Assembly (NCBI GenBank): GCA_023399455.1
Contig: JAEWPN010000017.1
Coordinates: 1 to 54,715 of the forward strand
Reading direction: 5' to 3'
Source: Bacillota bacterium
GTDB taxonomy: Bacteria > Bacillota > Clostridia > Lachnospirales > Lachnospiraceae
DNA length: 54,715 nucleotides
Shown: positions 9,247 to 17,803 of the stretch, piece after piece
Layout of the letters: each line of letters starts with the position of its first letter
Numbering within the stretch: position 1 is the first letter of the stretch
Translations under genes and position numbers: made by a program
Notes under the pieces: model-generated
Seen by the model: the letters and a program-made list of their open reading frames with translations, nothing else
Databases searched by the model: none
What the model was told of the DNA's origin: nothing

Positions 9247-10044
9247 ATGGAAATAGATAGAAAAAGGGCCGAAGCGGCTTTTCAAAGCTATGTGGAAGCT
9301 TATGATGTCCGGGATGAGAAGGTGCGGCTTAAAATAGAACATACCTACCGAGTGAGCGCTTTGTGCGATGAAATAGCGAAGTCTCTGGGGCTGTCCGGAG
9401 AAGATGCGGATCTGGCATGGCTGATCGGCCTTCTACACGATATAGGCAGATTTGAACAGTTGAAAAACTATGGAACCTTCATCGACGATTTGTCGATTAA
9501 CCATGCGGAGTACGGCGCGGAGATTCTTTTTTCCCAAGGGAAAATACGGGATTATATAGAGAACACTTCGGAGGATGAAACGATATTTACAGCGGTAAAC
9601 TGCCATAACGCTTATCGCATTCCGGATAAGCTTGAGGCGAGAACGGAAATGTTCTGCCATATTATCAGAGATGCGGATAAAATAGATATTCTGAAGGTCA
9701 ATGTGGATTTCCCCCTGGAGGAAATCTATAATGTGTCGAGCGAGGAGTTAAGAAGCAGCCAGGTCACAGAAGAAGTACTGGAATGCTTCGAGGGTGAGAG
9801 GGCGGTGTATCGAAAGCTGAAGAAGACTGCGGTGGATAACGTGGTAGGTCACATTTCCCTCGTTTATGAGTTGGTATATCCGGTAAGCCTCGAATTGGTG
9901 GAGAAGCAGGGGTATTTGGAGAAGCTGATGAATTTCGATTCAAATAATCCGGTGACGGAGAGACAGTTTGAGAGGATACGGGCGAAGATGAGGGAGTATA
10001 TTGAGGGGAAGAATGAGAAGAGAGCGGATACAGTGTTAAAGTGA
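9247..10044 (+). CDS. HD-domain metal-dependent phosphohydrolase
   Basis: A 265-residue HD protein. The metal-binding residues are visible as H in IEHTYRVS (about residue 36), HD in GLLHDIGRFE (about 63-64), and D in HIIRDADKIDILK. The family cleaves phosphate esters of nucleotides or related compounds, and the substrate cannot be told from sequence. AAGGAACTT precedes the ATG. It lies just downstream of dgt and may be cotranscribed. Unrelated in fold detail to GGDEF or RelA proteins. Confidence 0.82.
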   Translation: MEIDRKRAEAAFQSYVEAYDVRDEKVRLKIEHTYRVSALCDEIAKSLGLSGEDADLAWLIGLLHDIGRFEQLKNYGTFIDDLSINHAEYGAEILFSQGKIRDYIENTSEDETIFTAVNCHNAYRIPDKLEARTEMFCHIIRDADKIDILKVNVDFPLEEIYNVSSEELRSSQVTEEVLECFEGERAVYRKLKKTAVDNVVGHISLVYELVYPVSLELVEKQGYLEKLMNFDSNNPVTERQFERIRAKMREYIEGKNEKRADTVLK

Positions 10045-10211
10045 GGAGTGGTTGGAGCAAAAGAGTATGGAGGTAAAAGCAGGGTAAGGGATGAAAAAGG
10101 AATCAAGCAATAGAAGTGAGTGAGGACATAAAAGAGTAAATGGGATAAGAAGAGAAAATGGTATAAAAGATTAAATGAAATAAAAGTGGGAAGGGGAATG
10201 GAAGACACATA
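10045..10211 (+). other. Purine-rich, C-poor intergenic stretch
   Basis: This gap between the HD hydrolase and the exonuclease is almost purely A, G and T on the plus strand, with very few C. It reads as degenerate purine-rich sequence with repeated AAA(G/A)G words. No ORF with a ribosome site, no hairpin and no clear promoter were seen. Confidence 0.5.
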
Positions 10212-10955
10212 ATGACAGTACATAAAGAGGAAATAGAATTGACGAGAATGGAGAAATTTACAAGATCGGAAGTAAGGAAAAAGGGAAAGCGTTTAAACAA
10301 GTATGTGCAGGATTATATCGTATTCGATTTGGAGACTACAGGAATCGATCAGGGAAGAGATGCGATTATTGAAATATCTGCTGTTAAGGTAAGGAGCGGA
10401 GAAATCATCTCAGAATATTCCACTCTGGTGAATCCAGGAAGGCATATTCCGGCAGGAGCTACCGCGGTAAATGGAATTACCGACGATATGGTAAGGAACG
10501 AGCCGGATATCAAAGAAGCGATCGGAGGCTTCGCTCATTATATCGGAGAAGATATTCTGGTTGGACATAATATACATACCTTCGATACGAACTTCGCTTA
10601 TGATGCGGTAAAGCTTCATCTGGGAATGGATATGAAAAATGACTATGTGGATACCTTGTATCTGGCAAGGAAATGCCTGCCTCAGCTTTCCCACCACAAG
10701 CTCACCGATGTTTCAAAACACTTCCAAATTGAAACGAGGGGAGCTCACCGGGCGCTGAATGACTGTATTATGAATCAGAGGTGTTATGAAGAGCTTGGAA
10801 AGATACTGGGTACAGTGAAGGATACGTCTCCTGAGCCTGAATGCCCGGTGTGCGGCGGTAACTTGATAAAGCGTAAAGGCAAGTTCGGGGAATTTTATGG
10901 GTGTGAAAATTATCCGGGGTGCAGGTTTACTATGAATGTGCGCAGAAGCGGATGA
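10212..10955 (+). CDS. DEDDh 3'-5' exonuclease (DnaQ/PolC-like) with topoisomerase-type zinc finger
   Basis: A 247-residue protein. Residues about 33-195 are an RNase T/DnaQ exonuclease domain. Exo I is VFDLETTG (Asp and Glu), Exo II is GHNIHTFDTNF, and Exo III is HRALNDC with His and Asp. Residues about 212-245 are a C4 zinc finger of the topoisomerase I type (CPVCGGNLIKRKG, then FYGCENYPGC), suggesting DNA binding. The likely role is proofreading-like or repair trimming of 3' ends, but it is not the replicative PolC. GGAAG precedes the start weakly; an in-frame ATG at 10248 is possible. Confidence 0.85.
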   Translation: MTVHKEEIELTRMEKFTRSEVRKKGKRLNKYVQDYIVFDLETTGIDQGRDAIIEISAVKVRSGEIISEYSTLVNPGRHIPAGATAVNGITDDMVRNEPDIKEAIGGFAHYIGEDILVGHNIHTFDTNFAYDAVKLHLGMDMKNDYVDTLYLARKCLPQLSHHKLTDVSKHFQIETRGAHRALNDCIMNQRCYEELGKILGTVKDTSPEPECPVCGGNLIKRKGKFGEFYGCENYPGCRFTMNVRRSG

Positions 10956-11092
10956 GATTGACGAAGCAGAAACAAAAATTTACCTTTATCCGACCGAGTG
11001 TGACCTTGTCAATCGATGGTATACTTTACAGCAATAAGAAAAAGGATAAAGATATTAAGAAACTAACAATAAGAATGAGGGAGAACAGAAAT

Positions 11093-11551
11093 ATGGAAGA
11101 GAAAGTTTGTCCGCAGTGCGGAGCACCAATTGAAGAAAATGCAGTTACGTGCAGATATTGCAGAGCATCGTTCGTAAATGAAGAGGAAATGCCGGAACGG
11201 GTTCGGGGAGAAGTGATATATCAACAGCCGGAGGAGGAAGAAGCGGATGTGAACGCCAACAAAATATATGCGGTATTGTCATATTTGGGCATTCTCGTAT
11301 TGATTCCCCTTTTTGCATCGCCTAACTCGGAGTTTGCCAGATATCATGCGAATCAAGGCTTGGTCTTGCTGCTGACGAATATATTATTCGGGGTATTCAG
11401 GCTCATAACAGGAGGGAGTATACTGCTTACCCTCGCGTACTTTATTATAAGTATGATGTTGTTCGTATTCTCAATTCTCGGAATTATAGCGGCGGCCAGA
11501 GGAGAAAAGAAACCGCTGCCGATTATTGGCGGAATTCAGATTTTAAAATAA
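11093..11551 (+). CDS. Zinc-ribbon membrane protein, DUF4870-like
   Basis: A 152-residue protein. The N-terminus has a zinc ribbon with CPQCG and CRYC. After an acidic linker, residues about 58-140 contain hydrophobic segments consistent with three membrane helices (around SYLGILVLIPLFA, LVLLLTNILFGVF and LAYFIISMMLFVFSILGII) with the YHANQGL signature typical of DUF4870-like proteins. Function is unknown. The ATG at 11093 is preferred because GAGGGAG precedes it; the longer frame from 10919 would overlap the exonuclease gene. Confidence 0.75.
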   Translation: MEEKVCPQCGAPIEENAVTCRYCRASFVNEEEMPERVRGEVIYQQPEEEEADVNANKIYAVLSYLGILVLIPLFASPNSEFARYHANQGLVLLLTNILFGVFRLITGGSILLTLAYFIISMMLFVFSILGIIAAARGEKKPLPIIGGIQILK

Positions 11552-11571
11552 TTGAGGCTAAATAAAAGACA

Positions 11572-11601
11572 GTCATAACCCTTCAGAATCTTTCATACAA
11601 T
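11572..11601 (+). promoter_or_regulatory. Sigma-E-type promoter of spoIIID
   Basis: CATACAAT at 11594-11601 fits the -10 consensus for the mother-cell sigma factor E. GTCATAAC at 11572-11579 matches 6 of 8 positions of the GTCATATT-type -35, with a 14-bp spacer. B. subtilis spoIIID is known to be sigma-E dependent, which supports the reading. Confidence 0.7.
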
Positions 11602-11629
11602 GTAAAAAAGTATTCTGAGGGGATTTCTT

Positions 11630-11896
11630 TTGAAGGATTATATCGAAGAAAGGGCAATTGATATTGCTAATTATATTATTGATAACAATGCCACCGTAAG
11701 ACAGACGGCGAAGCAGTTTGGAATTAGCAAATCTACGGTACATAAAGATGTCACAGATAGGTTGCGGCAGATTAATCCGGTGCTCGCAAAGGAAGCAAGG
11801 AAGGTTCTAGACGTCAATAAATCCGAGCGCCACATCAGAGGTGGGCTTGCTACAAGAGAAAAATATTTACATCAGCACGAATTGGGAATACAATGA
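11630..11896 (+). CDS. spoIIID: Sporulation transcriptional regulator SpoIIID
   Basis: An 88-residue DNA-binding regulator of mother-cell gene expression during sporulation. The helix-turn-helix (ATVRQTAKQFGISKSTVHKD, about residues 21-40) and the C-terminal basic region (KSERHIRGGLATREKY) match SpoIIID closely in sequence and length. Translation starts at TTG 11630 after a GAGGGG ribosome site. The sigma-E-like promoter just upstream agrees with the known control of this gene. It marks the host as a probable spore former. Confidence 0.93.
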   Translation: MKDYIEERAIDIANYIIDNNATVRQTAKQFGISKSTVHKDVTDRLRQINPVLAKEARKVLDVNKSERHIRGGLATREKYLHQHELGIQ

Positions 11897-11947
11897 CATA
11901 TGGGGATTTGTAAAGTCGATGTAAAATAATAAAGGACAAAAGATAAA

Positions 11948-13288
11948 ATGTTGTATTCTAATCAAGACCTCAAAAAGTTAATTCTCCCGCTTGTGCTGGA
12001 ACAGTTTCTTGCAATTCTTGTCGGTATGATCGATATGATAATGGTGTCCGGAGTAGGTGAAGCAGCAGTGTCCGGCGTATCTTTGGTAGACAATATCAAT
12101 GTACTCATCATCAACATATCCGCGGCTATGGCCACCGGCGGAGCTGTGGTTGCAGGGCATTTTTTGGGGCAGAAGGATCCCGAAAGTGCAGGAAGGGCAG
12201 CGTGGCAGTTAATCTTTTTTTCCTCAATTACAGCCGTTGTTATTTCAGTCTGCGTCTTAGTGTGGCATAAGCCGCTGCTTCGCGTTGTATTCGGGCAAGT
12301 GGAAGAGGATGTCATGTCAAGCGCTGTCACCTATTTTACCATCACGGCACTTTCCATAACGCCTCTGGTAATTTATAATTCCTGTGCAGCTCTATTCCGA
12401 GCCATGAACAGCGCGAAGACGACCATGTGGATATCCATATTCATGAACATTGTGCACGTGACCATCAATTCCATTTTGATATACGGAGTGAAATTGGGCG
12501 TTGCGGGCGCCGCTATTTCTACCACCATATCCAAAACCTTTGCGGCGTCGGTCATTTTATATCTTATGTTCAATCCGAATAAACTCATTAACATTAAAGG
12601 TAAGATTACGTGGAAGCCCGATGTAGGGCTCATTAAGAAAATACTTTATATTGGCATCCCCAACGGAATGGAGAACAGCTTATTCCAGTTGGGGAAAATA
12701 ATGCTGCTCAGCCTTATATCCACCTTCGGAACCTTTGCGATCGCAGCTAATGCAGTATGTAATACGCTGGCTGGCTTTAACATTCTGCCAGGACAAGCGA
12801 TTAACCTTGCGCTCCTTTCCGTGGCAGCAGTATGTGTGGGTGCCGGAGATTTTAAGCAGGCGAGATTTTACACCAAAAAGCTGCTCTGGCTGGCCATTGT
12901 CTGCACCGGTGCGATTTCCCTGCTGTTAATTGTATTCGCACCATGGATTATGAAGATATATAATCTAAGCCCTGAAACGGAGGCTCTGGCCATCCGGGTA
13001 ATCCGGTATCACGCGGCAATGGCTGTAATTCTCTGGATGCCCTCCTTCACACTTCCCAATACTCTCAGAGCGGCTGGAGATGTGGTATGGACGATGGTCG
13101 TAGCGATTGGCTCCATGTGGACGTTTCGTATCATTACGTCATATGTTTTCAGTGAATATTTTGGGCTGGGCCTTATGGGAGTGTGGATTGCAATGACGAT
13201 AGACTGGGTGTTCCGCGCGATTTGTTATGGGTATCGGTACCGTGGAAATAAGTGGGAACGCCATATGATAGAAAAAGCCAGGCCGTAA
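11948..13288 (+). CDS. MATE family efflux transporter
   Basis: A 446-residue integral membrane protein with about 12 predicted helices arranged as two halves of six, typical of MATE antiporters that export cationic drugs or metabolites using Na+ or H+. The N-terminal half opens with LVLEQFLAILVGMIDMIMVS; DMIMV is a frequent MATE signature. The substrate is unknown. Start at 11948 after AAAGGAC. It lies 51 nt after spoIIID, though the two are not obviously functionally linked. Confidence 0.9.
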   Translation: MLYSNQDLKKLILPLVLEQFLAILVGMIDMIMVSGVGEAAVSGVSLVDNINVLIINISAAMATGGAVVAGHFLGQKDPESAGRAAWQLIFFSSITAVVISVCVLVWHKPLLRVVFGQVEEDVMSSAVTYFTITALSITPLVIYNSCAALFRAMNSAKTTMWISIFMNIVHVTINSILIYGVKLGVAGAAISTTISKTFAASVILYLMFNPNKLINIKGKITWKPDVGLIKKILYIGIPNGMENSLFQLGKIMLLSLISTFGTFAIAANAVCNTLAGFNILPGQAINLALLSVAAVCVGAGDFKQARFYTKKLLWLAIVCTGAISLLLIVFAPWIMKIYNLSPETEALAIRVIRYHAAMAVILWMPSFTLPNTLRAAGDVVWTMVVAIGSMWTFRIITSYVFSEYFGLGLMGVWIAMTIDWVFRAICYGYRYRGNKWERHMIEKARP

Positions 13289-13371
13289 TAGTAAGAACGT
13301 GATGCAAGAGATGATTTCTGCTTGGCGAAGCGAACTTAAAAGCAAAAAATTTGCATTGCAGAACATCATGC

Positions 13372-13398
13372 GTTACTGTGAACGGAGTGAACAGTAAC
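13372..13398. repeat. Short palindromic intergenic repeat, copy 2
   Basis: Same 27-bp palindrome as at 7647-7673 with one difference, here forming perfect 8-bp arms GTTACTGT and ACAGTAAC. It lies between the MATE gene and the guaA promoter. Confidence 0.7.
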
Positions 13399-13409
13399 GA
13401 TAAGTTTGT

Positions 13410-13439
13410 TTGACAAGGCTTTCTTGTTTCCTATATAAT
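13410..13439 (+). promoter_or_regulatory. Promoter of guaA
   Basis: TTGACA (13410-13415), an 18-bp spacer and TATAAT (13434-13439), close to consensus. The untranslated leader is only about 40 nt, too short for a purine riboswitch. Confidence 0.75.
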
Positions 13440-13484
13440 AGAAACGCACGATTAAAATTGGCTATGCGAAAGGACGACATAGAG

Positions 13485-15026
13485 ATGGAAAGAGAAATGA
13501 TTATCGTACTGGATTTTGGCGGACAGTATAATCAGTTGATTGCCAGAAGGGTAAGAGAATGCAACGTTTATTGTGAAGTGCATCCTTATGACATGAGTTT
13601 GGATAAGCTGAAGGAAATGAACCCTAAGGGAATCATACTCACCGGCGGACCGAACAGCGCATACGCTGCGGATTCACCGATTTGTGATAAAGAGGTGTTT
13701 GAACTCGGCATTCCCGTACTGGGCATCTGCTATGGCTCACAATTGATGGCACACCTTCTGGGCGGCAAGGTAACGACCGCGCCGGTAAGCGAATACGGTA
13801 AAACAGAAGTGAATATAGATAATAGTAAGACAATTTTCAAGGATGTGTCTCCGAAGACAATTTGTTGGATGAGCCATACCGATTATATTGAAAAAGTACC
13901 TGAGGGCTTTACCATAATAGCACATACTCCGGTATGTCCGGCTGCAGGCATGCAAAATGCTGAAAAAGGCTTATATGCGGTACAGTTTCATCCTGAAGTA
14001 GTGCATACGAAGGAAGGTGTGAAGATGCTTCGCAACTTCGTAACGGATATCTGCGGCTGTAAAGGCGATTGGCAGATGGGTTCCTTCGTAGAGGAAAATA
14101 TTAAAGCAATCCGTGAAAAAGTTGGAACCGGTAAAGTGCTTTGCGCCCTTTCCGGCGGCGTGGATTCTTCCGTGGCTGCTGTTCTCTTATCCAAGGCGAT
14201 CGGTAAGCAGCTGACCTGTGTATTCGTGGATCACGGTTTGCTCCGCAAAAACGAAGGCGACGAGGTGGAGGAGGTATTCGGTCCTAACGGTCCTTATAAT
14301 TTGAACTTCATTCGAGTGAATGCTCAGGAGCGTTTTTATGGCAAGCTGGCAGGAGTGACGGAACCGGAGCATAAGAGAAAAATTATCGGCGAAGAATTCA
14401 TTCGCGTATTTGAAGAAGAGGCGAAGAAGATCGGGGTGGTGGACTATCTCGTTCAGGGGACGATTTATCCTGACGTTATTGAAAGCGGGTTAGGGAAGAG
14501 CGCTGTAATTAAGTCTCACCATAATGTAGGAGGACTTCCTGATTATGTGGACTTCAAGGAAATCATAGAACCCCTTCGACTTTTGTTCAAGGATGAAGTA
14601 AGAAAGGCGGGACTGGAGTTAGGTATTCCGGACCATCTCGTATATAGACAGCCTTTCCCAGGACCGGGGCTCGGTATCAGAATTATCGGCGAGGTTACGG
14701 CAGAGAAGGTGAAAATCGTTCAGGAAGCAGATGCGATCTATAGAGAAGAAATCGCGAAAGCTGGCGTGGATAAGGATCTCGGGCAATATTTCGCTGCGCT
14801 TACCAATATGCGTTCGGTAGGTGTTATGGGCGATGAACGGACCTATGATTATGCCATTGCGCTTAGGGCTGTAAATACTTCCGACTTTATGACTGCCGAG
14901 GCAGCACAAATACCCTGGGAGGTGCTGGGGTGCGTTACCAGCAGGGTTGTGAATGAAGTGAAGGGCGTGAACCGGGTGATGTATGATTGTACCGGGAAGC
15001 CGCCGGCGACGATTGAGTTTGAATAG
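13485..15026 (+). CDS. guaA: GMP synthase (glutamine-hydrolysing)
   Basis: A 513-residue enzyme that converts XMP to GMP using glutamine and ATP in purine synthesis. The N-terminal class I amidotransferase has Cys82 in GICYGSQ and the HPE motif (FHPEVVHT). The ATP-pyrophosphatase domain has the PP-loop SGGVDSSV. The C-terminal dimerisation domain ends [14 protein letters not shown] lies 5' of ATG 13485; the longer frame starting at 13410 overlaps the promoter. Its 3' end is an integration site: the last bases are repeated at 43053-43063. The coding sequence is intact. Confidence 0.96.
   Translation: MEREMIIVLDFGGQYNQLIARRVRECNVYCEVHPYDMSLDKLKEMNPKGIILTGGPNSAYAADSPICDKEVFELGIPVLGICYGSQLMAHLLGGKVTTAPVSEYGKTEVNIDNSKTIFKDVSPKTICWMSHTDYIEKVPEGFTIIAHTPVCPAAGMQNAEKGLYAVQFHPEVVHTKEGVKMLRNFVTDICGCKGDWQMGSFVEENIKAIREKVGTGKVLCALSGGVDSSVAAVLLSKAIGKQLTCVFVDHGLLRKNEGDEVEEVFGPNGPYNLNFIRVNAQERFYGKLAGVTEPEHKRKIIGEEFIRVFEEEAKKIGVVDYLVQGTIYPDVIESGLGKSAVIKSHHNVGGLPDYVDFKEIIEPLRLLFKDEVRKAGLELGIPDHLVYRQPFPGPGLGIRIIGEVTAEKVKIVQEADAIYREEIAKAGVDKDLGQYFAALTNMRSVGVMGDERTYDYAIALRAVNTSDFMTAEAAQIPWEVLGCVTSRVVNEVKGVNRVMYDCTGKPPATIEFE
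15015..15025 (+). other. Left attachment core (attL) at the guaA 3' end
   Basis: GAGTTTGAATA, covering the last codons and part of the stop of guaA, is repeated exactly at 43053-43063. At the right copy it is followed by A, giving GAG TTT GAA TAA, the end of a guaA reading frame. Guanine-synthase gene ends are known integration sites for Firmicute elements. Confidence 0.75.
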
Positions 15027-15035
15027 CAGCAACGA

Positions 15036-15080
15036 GTCTGGGAAGCCTTATAAATAGGGCACTCCCGGACTTTTCTTTTG
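15036..15080 (+). terminator. guaA terminator
   Basis: GTCTGGGA (15036-15043) pairs with TCCCGGAC (15063-15070), with one wobble and a further GCC/GGC pairing inside. A T-rich run at 15071-15080 follows. Confidence 0.7.
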
Positions 15081-15082
15081 CC

Positions 15083-15104
15083 TCTGCTACTACTTTGCTA
15101 CTAA
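15083..15104 (+). repeat. Integrase-arm-like repeat, left copy
   Basis: A 22-bp sequence containing two TTGCTACTA-like words. It starts 58 bp after the att core. It matches 42929-42950 in 21 of 22 positions and is related to 43122-43142. It probably serves as an arm or accessory binding site for the tyrosine integrase. Confidence 0.5.
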
Positions 15105-15203
15105 CCGCAACTATCCTTTTTCTTAGTTCTTATGTGGCTTATAGTAGAATTTAGTGACAATACAGCGCATGTTTTTATGGCATGGCTGATATTAAAGTTG
15201 ATA

Positions 15204-16433
15204 TTAAACAATGTTTCGAATTGGCATTTGGATTACTTTCCCAGGAGCCTTTTCTTTTGGTACAGGACCAATTGGTGTTGGTGGAAAATTAGCAGTTGCT
15301 GTATCATCCATAGTATCTTCGAAAAAATCCAGTGAAAAGATATCATCTGGTGATGGTGGGGTAGGAATTGCTTTCTCACCGAGATTTTGAAGATTATCAA
15401 CCAATTCTTTCTGTTTGTGTGGAAACATGTGCGAGTAAGTGTTCAGCGTTGTGGATACTTTCTCATGCCCCAGTCTGTTAGCAATCACAAGTGCATCGTA
15501 GCCCTCATTAATAAGAAGGGAAGCGTGGGAGTGCCTAACATCATGAATTCGTATTTTCTTTACACCAGAAGTTTTGGAACCTCGTTTCATTTCGTGTGCA
15601 AGAAATGATTTGGTAAAAGGAAATAATCTGCTCTTGGGATCAAGCATATACTGTCTGTCCATATAATCCTTTACTTCCTGAAATAGAAAGTCTGGGATAG
15701 GAACGGTACGTTTGCTTTTCTTGGTCTTTGGAGTAGTAATAACATCTTTTCCTTTGCTTCGGGAGTAGGTCTTGTTGACACGAATACTCTTTTCGGTAAG
15801 ATTAATATCTTCCGCAGTCAGAGCCAGCAATTCTCCTTCTCGGATACCAGTCCAGTATAGAATTTCAAAACACATATACGATACTGGTTTATCCTTGATA
15901 GCGTCTCGAAAAGCAAGAAATTCATCCAGTGTCCAGAATTCCATTTCTTCGGCATTGCTCTTTCCCATGCTTCCTGCTTTACCGCAAGGATCAGTATTAA
16001 GGTCATAAAAGCGTTTGGCATAATTCATAATGCAACTAAGCTGATTATTGATGGACTTAAGATATGTGTCTTTGTACTCATGAGAGTCTCGCATAATCTG
16101 TGTCTGCCATCTTCGTATGTCCGTAGCTTTAATCTCATTGATTGGCATTTTGCCAAAGTAGGGAAGAATCTTTGTTTCGTAAATATTCTTCTTGTGCTGG
16201 ATACTGCTTTCTTTTAATCTGCCTGACATATCTTCTATATAAATCTCATATAGAGCTTGAAAGGTCATATCAGGATTGGCGGATTGCTTTTCTAGAAAGT
16301 CTCGTTCGAATGCAAGAGCTTCCTTTTTGGTGGCGAAGCCTCGTTTCCACTTTTGTCTGTTGACGCCTTGCCAGTCCTTGTAATAGAACTTGGCATACCA
16401 TTTACCAGTTTTGTTATCTTTGTAAGCTGGCAT
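15204..16433 (-). CDS. int: Tyrosine-type site-specific integrase
   Basis: A 409-residue integrase that would catalyse integration and excision at guaA. The N-terminus has an AP2-like arm-binding domain (YKDNKTGKWYAKFYYKDWQG). A SAM-like core-binding domain follows at about 60-160. The C-terminal catalytic domain shows Arg in TGIREGELLAL, the HDVRHSHAS box, RLGHEKVSTT and the nucleophile region NTYSHMF. The ATG at 16433 is chosen because AAGGAG sits 9 nt upstream; the ATG at 16442 directly abuts that site. Its position beside attL and pointing towards it is the usual arrangement. Confidence 0.93.
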   Translation of the reverse strand: MPAYKDNKTGKWYAKFYYKDWQGVNRQKWKRGFATKKEALAFERDFLEKQSANPDMTFQALYEIYIEDMSGRLKESSIQHKKNIYETKILPYFGKMPINEIKATDIRRWQTQIMRDSHEYKDTYLKSINNQLSCIMNYAKRFYDLNTDPCGKAGSMGKSNAEEMEFWTLDEFLAFRDAIKDKPVSYMCFEILYWTGIREGELLALTAEDINLTEKSIRVNKTYSRSKGKDVITTPKTKKSKRTVPIPDFLFQEVKDYMDRQYMLDPKSRLFPFTKSFLAHEMKRGSKTSGVKKIRIHDVRHSHASLLINEGYDALVIANRLGHEKVSTTLNTYSHMFPHKQKELVDNLQNLGEKAIPTPPSPDDIFSLDFFEDTMDDTATANFPPTPIGPVPKEKAPGKVIQMPIRNIV

Positions 16434-16491
16434 AAAAATCATCTCCTTTATCTAATTGTGTTAGTGCTTGCAGGCTGACAGAACATCAGTT

Positions 16492-16525
16492 TTGCAATGC
16501 ATTTATCTAAAGGCTATGATATAAT
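16492..16525 (+). promoter_or_regulatory. Promoter of a short transcript between int and the repressor gene
   Basis: TTGCAA (16492-16497), a 17-bp spacer and TATGAT (16515-16520). An overlapping extended -10 TGATATAAT lies at 16517-16525. It points into a roughly 75-nt stretch ending in a terminator. Confidence 0.5.
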
Positions 16526-16531
16526 CTACTT

Positions 16532-16606
16532 GTCTAGGGTGATTATAATAGCCGTTTAGGTTAGATCACTTCAGCTCTGGTGTTAGCGCACTGGAGCTTT
16601 TTTATT
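16532..16606 (+). ncRNA. Putative small RNA of the element
   Basis: The interval lies between a recognisable promoter and a terminator hairpin. The hairpin pairs 16573-16582 with 16589-16598, has two G-U pairs, and is followed by TTTTTTATTT-like sequence. It contains no ORF and lies between two genes transcribed in the opposite direction. It could control the integrase or repressor messages, but this is inference from layout only. Confidence 0.4.
16573..16606 (+). terminator. Rho-independent terminator in the int-repressor gap
   Basis: A 10-bp stem (16573-16582 with 16589-16598), a 6-nt loop and a T-rich tail. It is oriented for plus-strand transcription. Confidence 0.65.
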
Positions 16607-16615
16607 TCTCAAATC

Positions 16616-17284
16616 TTAATTCTCATTATCCACTTTTACTATGTGAATTTTTTTCATAGAAGTATCTTTTTTGCCTTCTCGTTCTCGTTTCTCTTTTATA
16701 ATCTGAGCTGACATATTTGAAAAATAAGTATCGGAATAATAAGCTATCATTTCTTTTTTCCAATCGGAGAAATTTTCTTCTGTCATTCTTTGAGATTGAA
16801 CAAGCTTCAATTTATTCATCCAATTTTCCATGAATAAGCATAAATCAGTATTGTATTTTGCATCTGCCTTGCCATCAACAGTCAGTGAAGAAGTCCAATT
16901 GGGATCTTCTGGTGGTTTCGTATTTGAAATACCAAAGGATAAGTCTTTGATTTTGGTGATTTCAAATAGCGCATTGATTACATCACCTAATGTATCGAAT
17001 TTATAGTAACGATCAGGATCATTTCTATCTACAAGAGAAATAGTAGGAGTCTCAATACCTAGTAACTCTTGCCAGGGAATATCAAGTTCATTAGCAATTT
17101 CTTTTATTGTAGAAACAGAAAAATCAATTTCGCCAGCCTCATATTTTTGAATCGTTCGTTCCGATTTATTTAATCTGTCAGCTAGTTCCTTTTGACTTAC
17201 CTTTTTATCCTTACGTGCTGCTTGTATGCATTTGCCTATATCTGTGGCAGAAAATTGTTGCATTTTGTAAGTGTCAGAAGACAT
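16616..17284 (-). CDS. XRE-family (cI-like) repressor of the element
   Basis: A 222-residue regulator. Residues about 15-72 form an HTH_3 domain (CIQAARKDKKVSQKELADRL, then SERTIQKYEAG). The rest is a uncharacterised C-terminal domain of about 150 residues without a visible LexA-type Ser/Lys protease pair. The start at 17284 is chosen for AAGGTGAT upstream; the longer frame from 17326 runs into operator repeats. It is divergent from the excisionase-like gene, with five copies of an AGTACRTG-like motif between them, the standard layout for a repressor controlling its element. Confidence 0.85.
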   Translation of the reverse strand: MSSDTYKMQQFSATDIGKCIQAARKDKKVSQKELADRLNKSERTIQKYEAGEIDFSVSTIKEIANELDIPWQELLGIETPTISLVDRNDPDRYYKFDTLGDVINALFEITKIKDLSFGISNTKPPEDPNWTSSLTVDGKADAKYNTDLCLFMENWMNKLKLVQSQRMTEENFSDWKKEMIAYYSDTYFSNMSAQIIKEKREREGKKDTSMKKIHIVKVDNEN

Positions 17285-17319
17285 TTCTATCACCTTACCT
17301 TTCATAAAACCGTATTTAA

Positions 17320-17480
17320 AGTACATGAAAAATGTACTATGTGTAAACTATAACACAACAAAACACGAATTACAAGTACATGTTTTTGAAAATATCTATT
17401 GACAGTACGTGAAAAAGATAATATTATAATAACACGAAATATAAATACGTGAAAATCAAACTTTTATATCGAAGTACGTA
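17320..17480. promoter_or_regulatory. Repeated operator region and divergent promoter of the element
   Basis: AGTACAT-GAAAA-ATGTACT forms a palindrome at 17320-17338. Further AGTACRTG-like copies lie at 17375, 17404, 17444 and 17473. A plus-strand promoter, TTGACA (17399-17404), a 17-bp spacer and TATTAT (17422-17427), is embedded among them, so repressor binding would block it. Confidence 0.65.
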
Positions 17481-17514
17481 TTTAAAATTCTATTATAGAA
17501 GAAGGAGGAGTTTT

Positions 17515-17793
17515 ATGGTAGGTAGTAAAGAAGCATTCATTGATGTAGAAGAAGTACGTGAAGTACTAAGCATTGGGAAGACAAAGGCATATGCGATCAT
17601 TAAATCTTATAACAGAGAGTTAGCGGCTAAGGGATTTCTGACCATTCGTGGTAGATGCCCTCGTAAGTACTTTGAACAGAAGATTTACGGCTATGCAGAC
17701 TACTACAATCCAGCTGAGGATTTAGAAAGAAAACAGCTGGTGGTAGCCGAAGAAAGTAATTACCAAACAAAAGAAAAAGCCCTTACCGAATAG
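17515..17793 (+). CDS. Small excisionase-like HTH protein
   Basis: A 92-residue protein. The N-terminal part (IDVEEVREVLSIGKTKAYAI) is a winged or MerR-like helix-turn-helix. It continues into the PRKYFEQKIYG segment seen in small DNA-binding proteins of Firmicute mobile elements. It is probably an excisionase or activator, since it is the first gene rightward from the operator region and no other Xis candidate exists. A strong GAAGGAGGAG site precedes ATG 17515, so the upstream extension of the frame is rejected. Confidence 0.65.
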   Translation: MVGSKEAFIDVEEVREVLSIGKTKAYAIIKSYNRELAAKGFLTIRGRCPRKYFEQKIYGYADYYNPAEDLERKQLVVAEESNYQTKEKALTE

Positions 17794-17803
17794 GAAAGGA
17801 CTT

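Noticed and set aside
13440..13484. Purine riboswitch upstream of guaA
   Set aside because: The leader from the promoter to the ATG is about 40 nt, too short for the aptamer.
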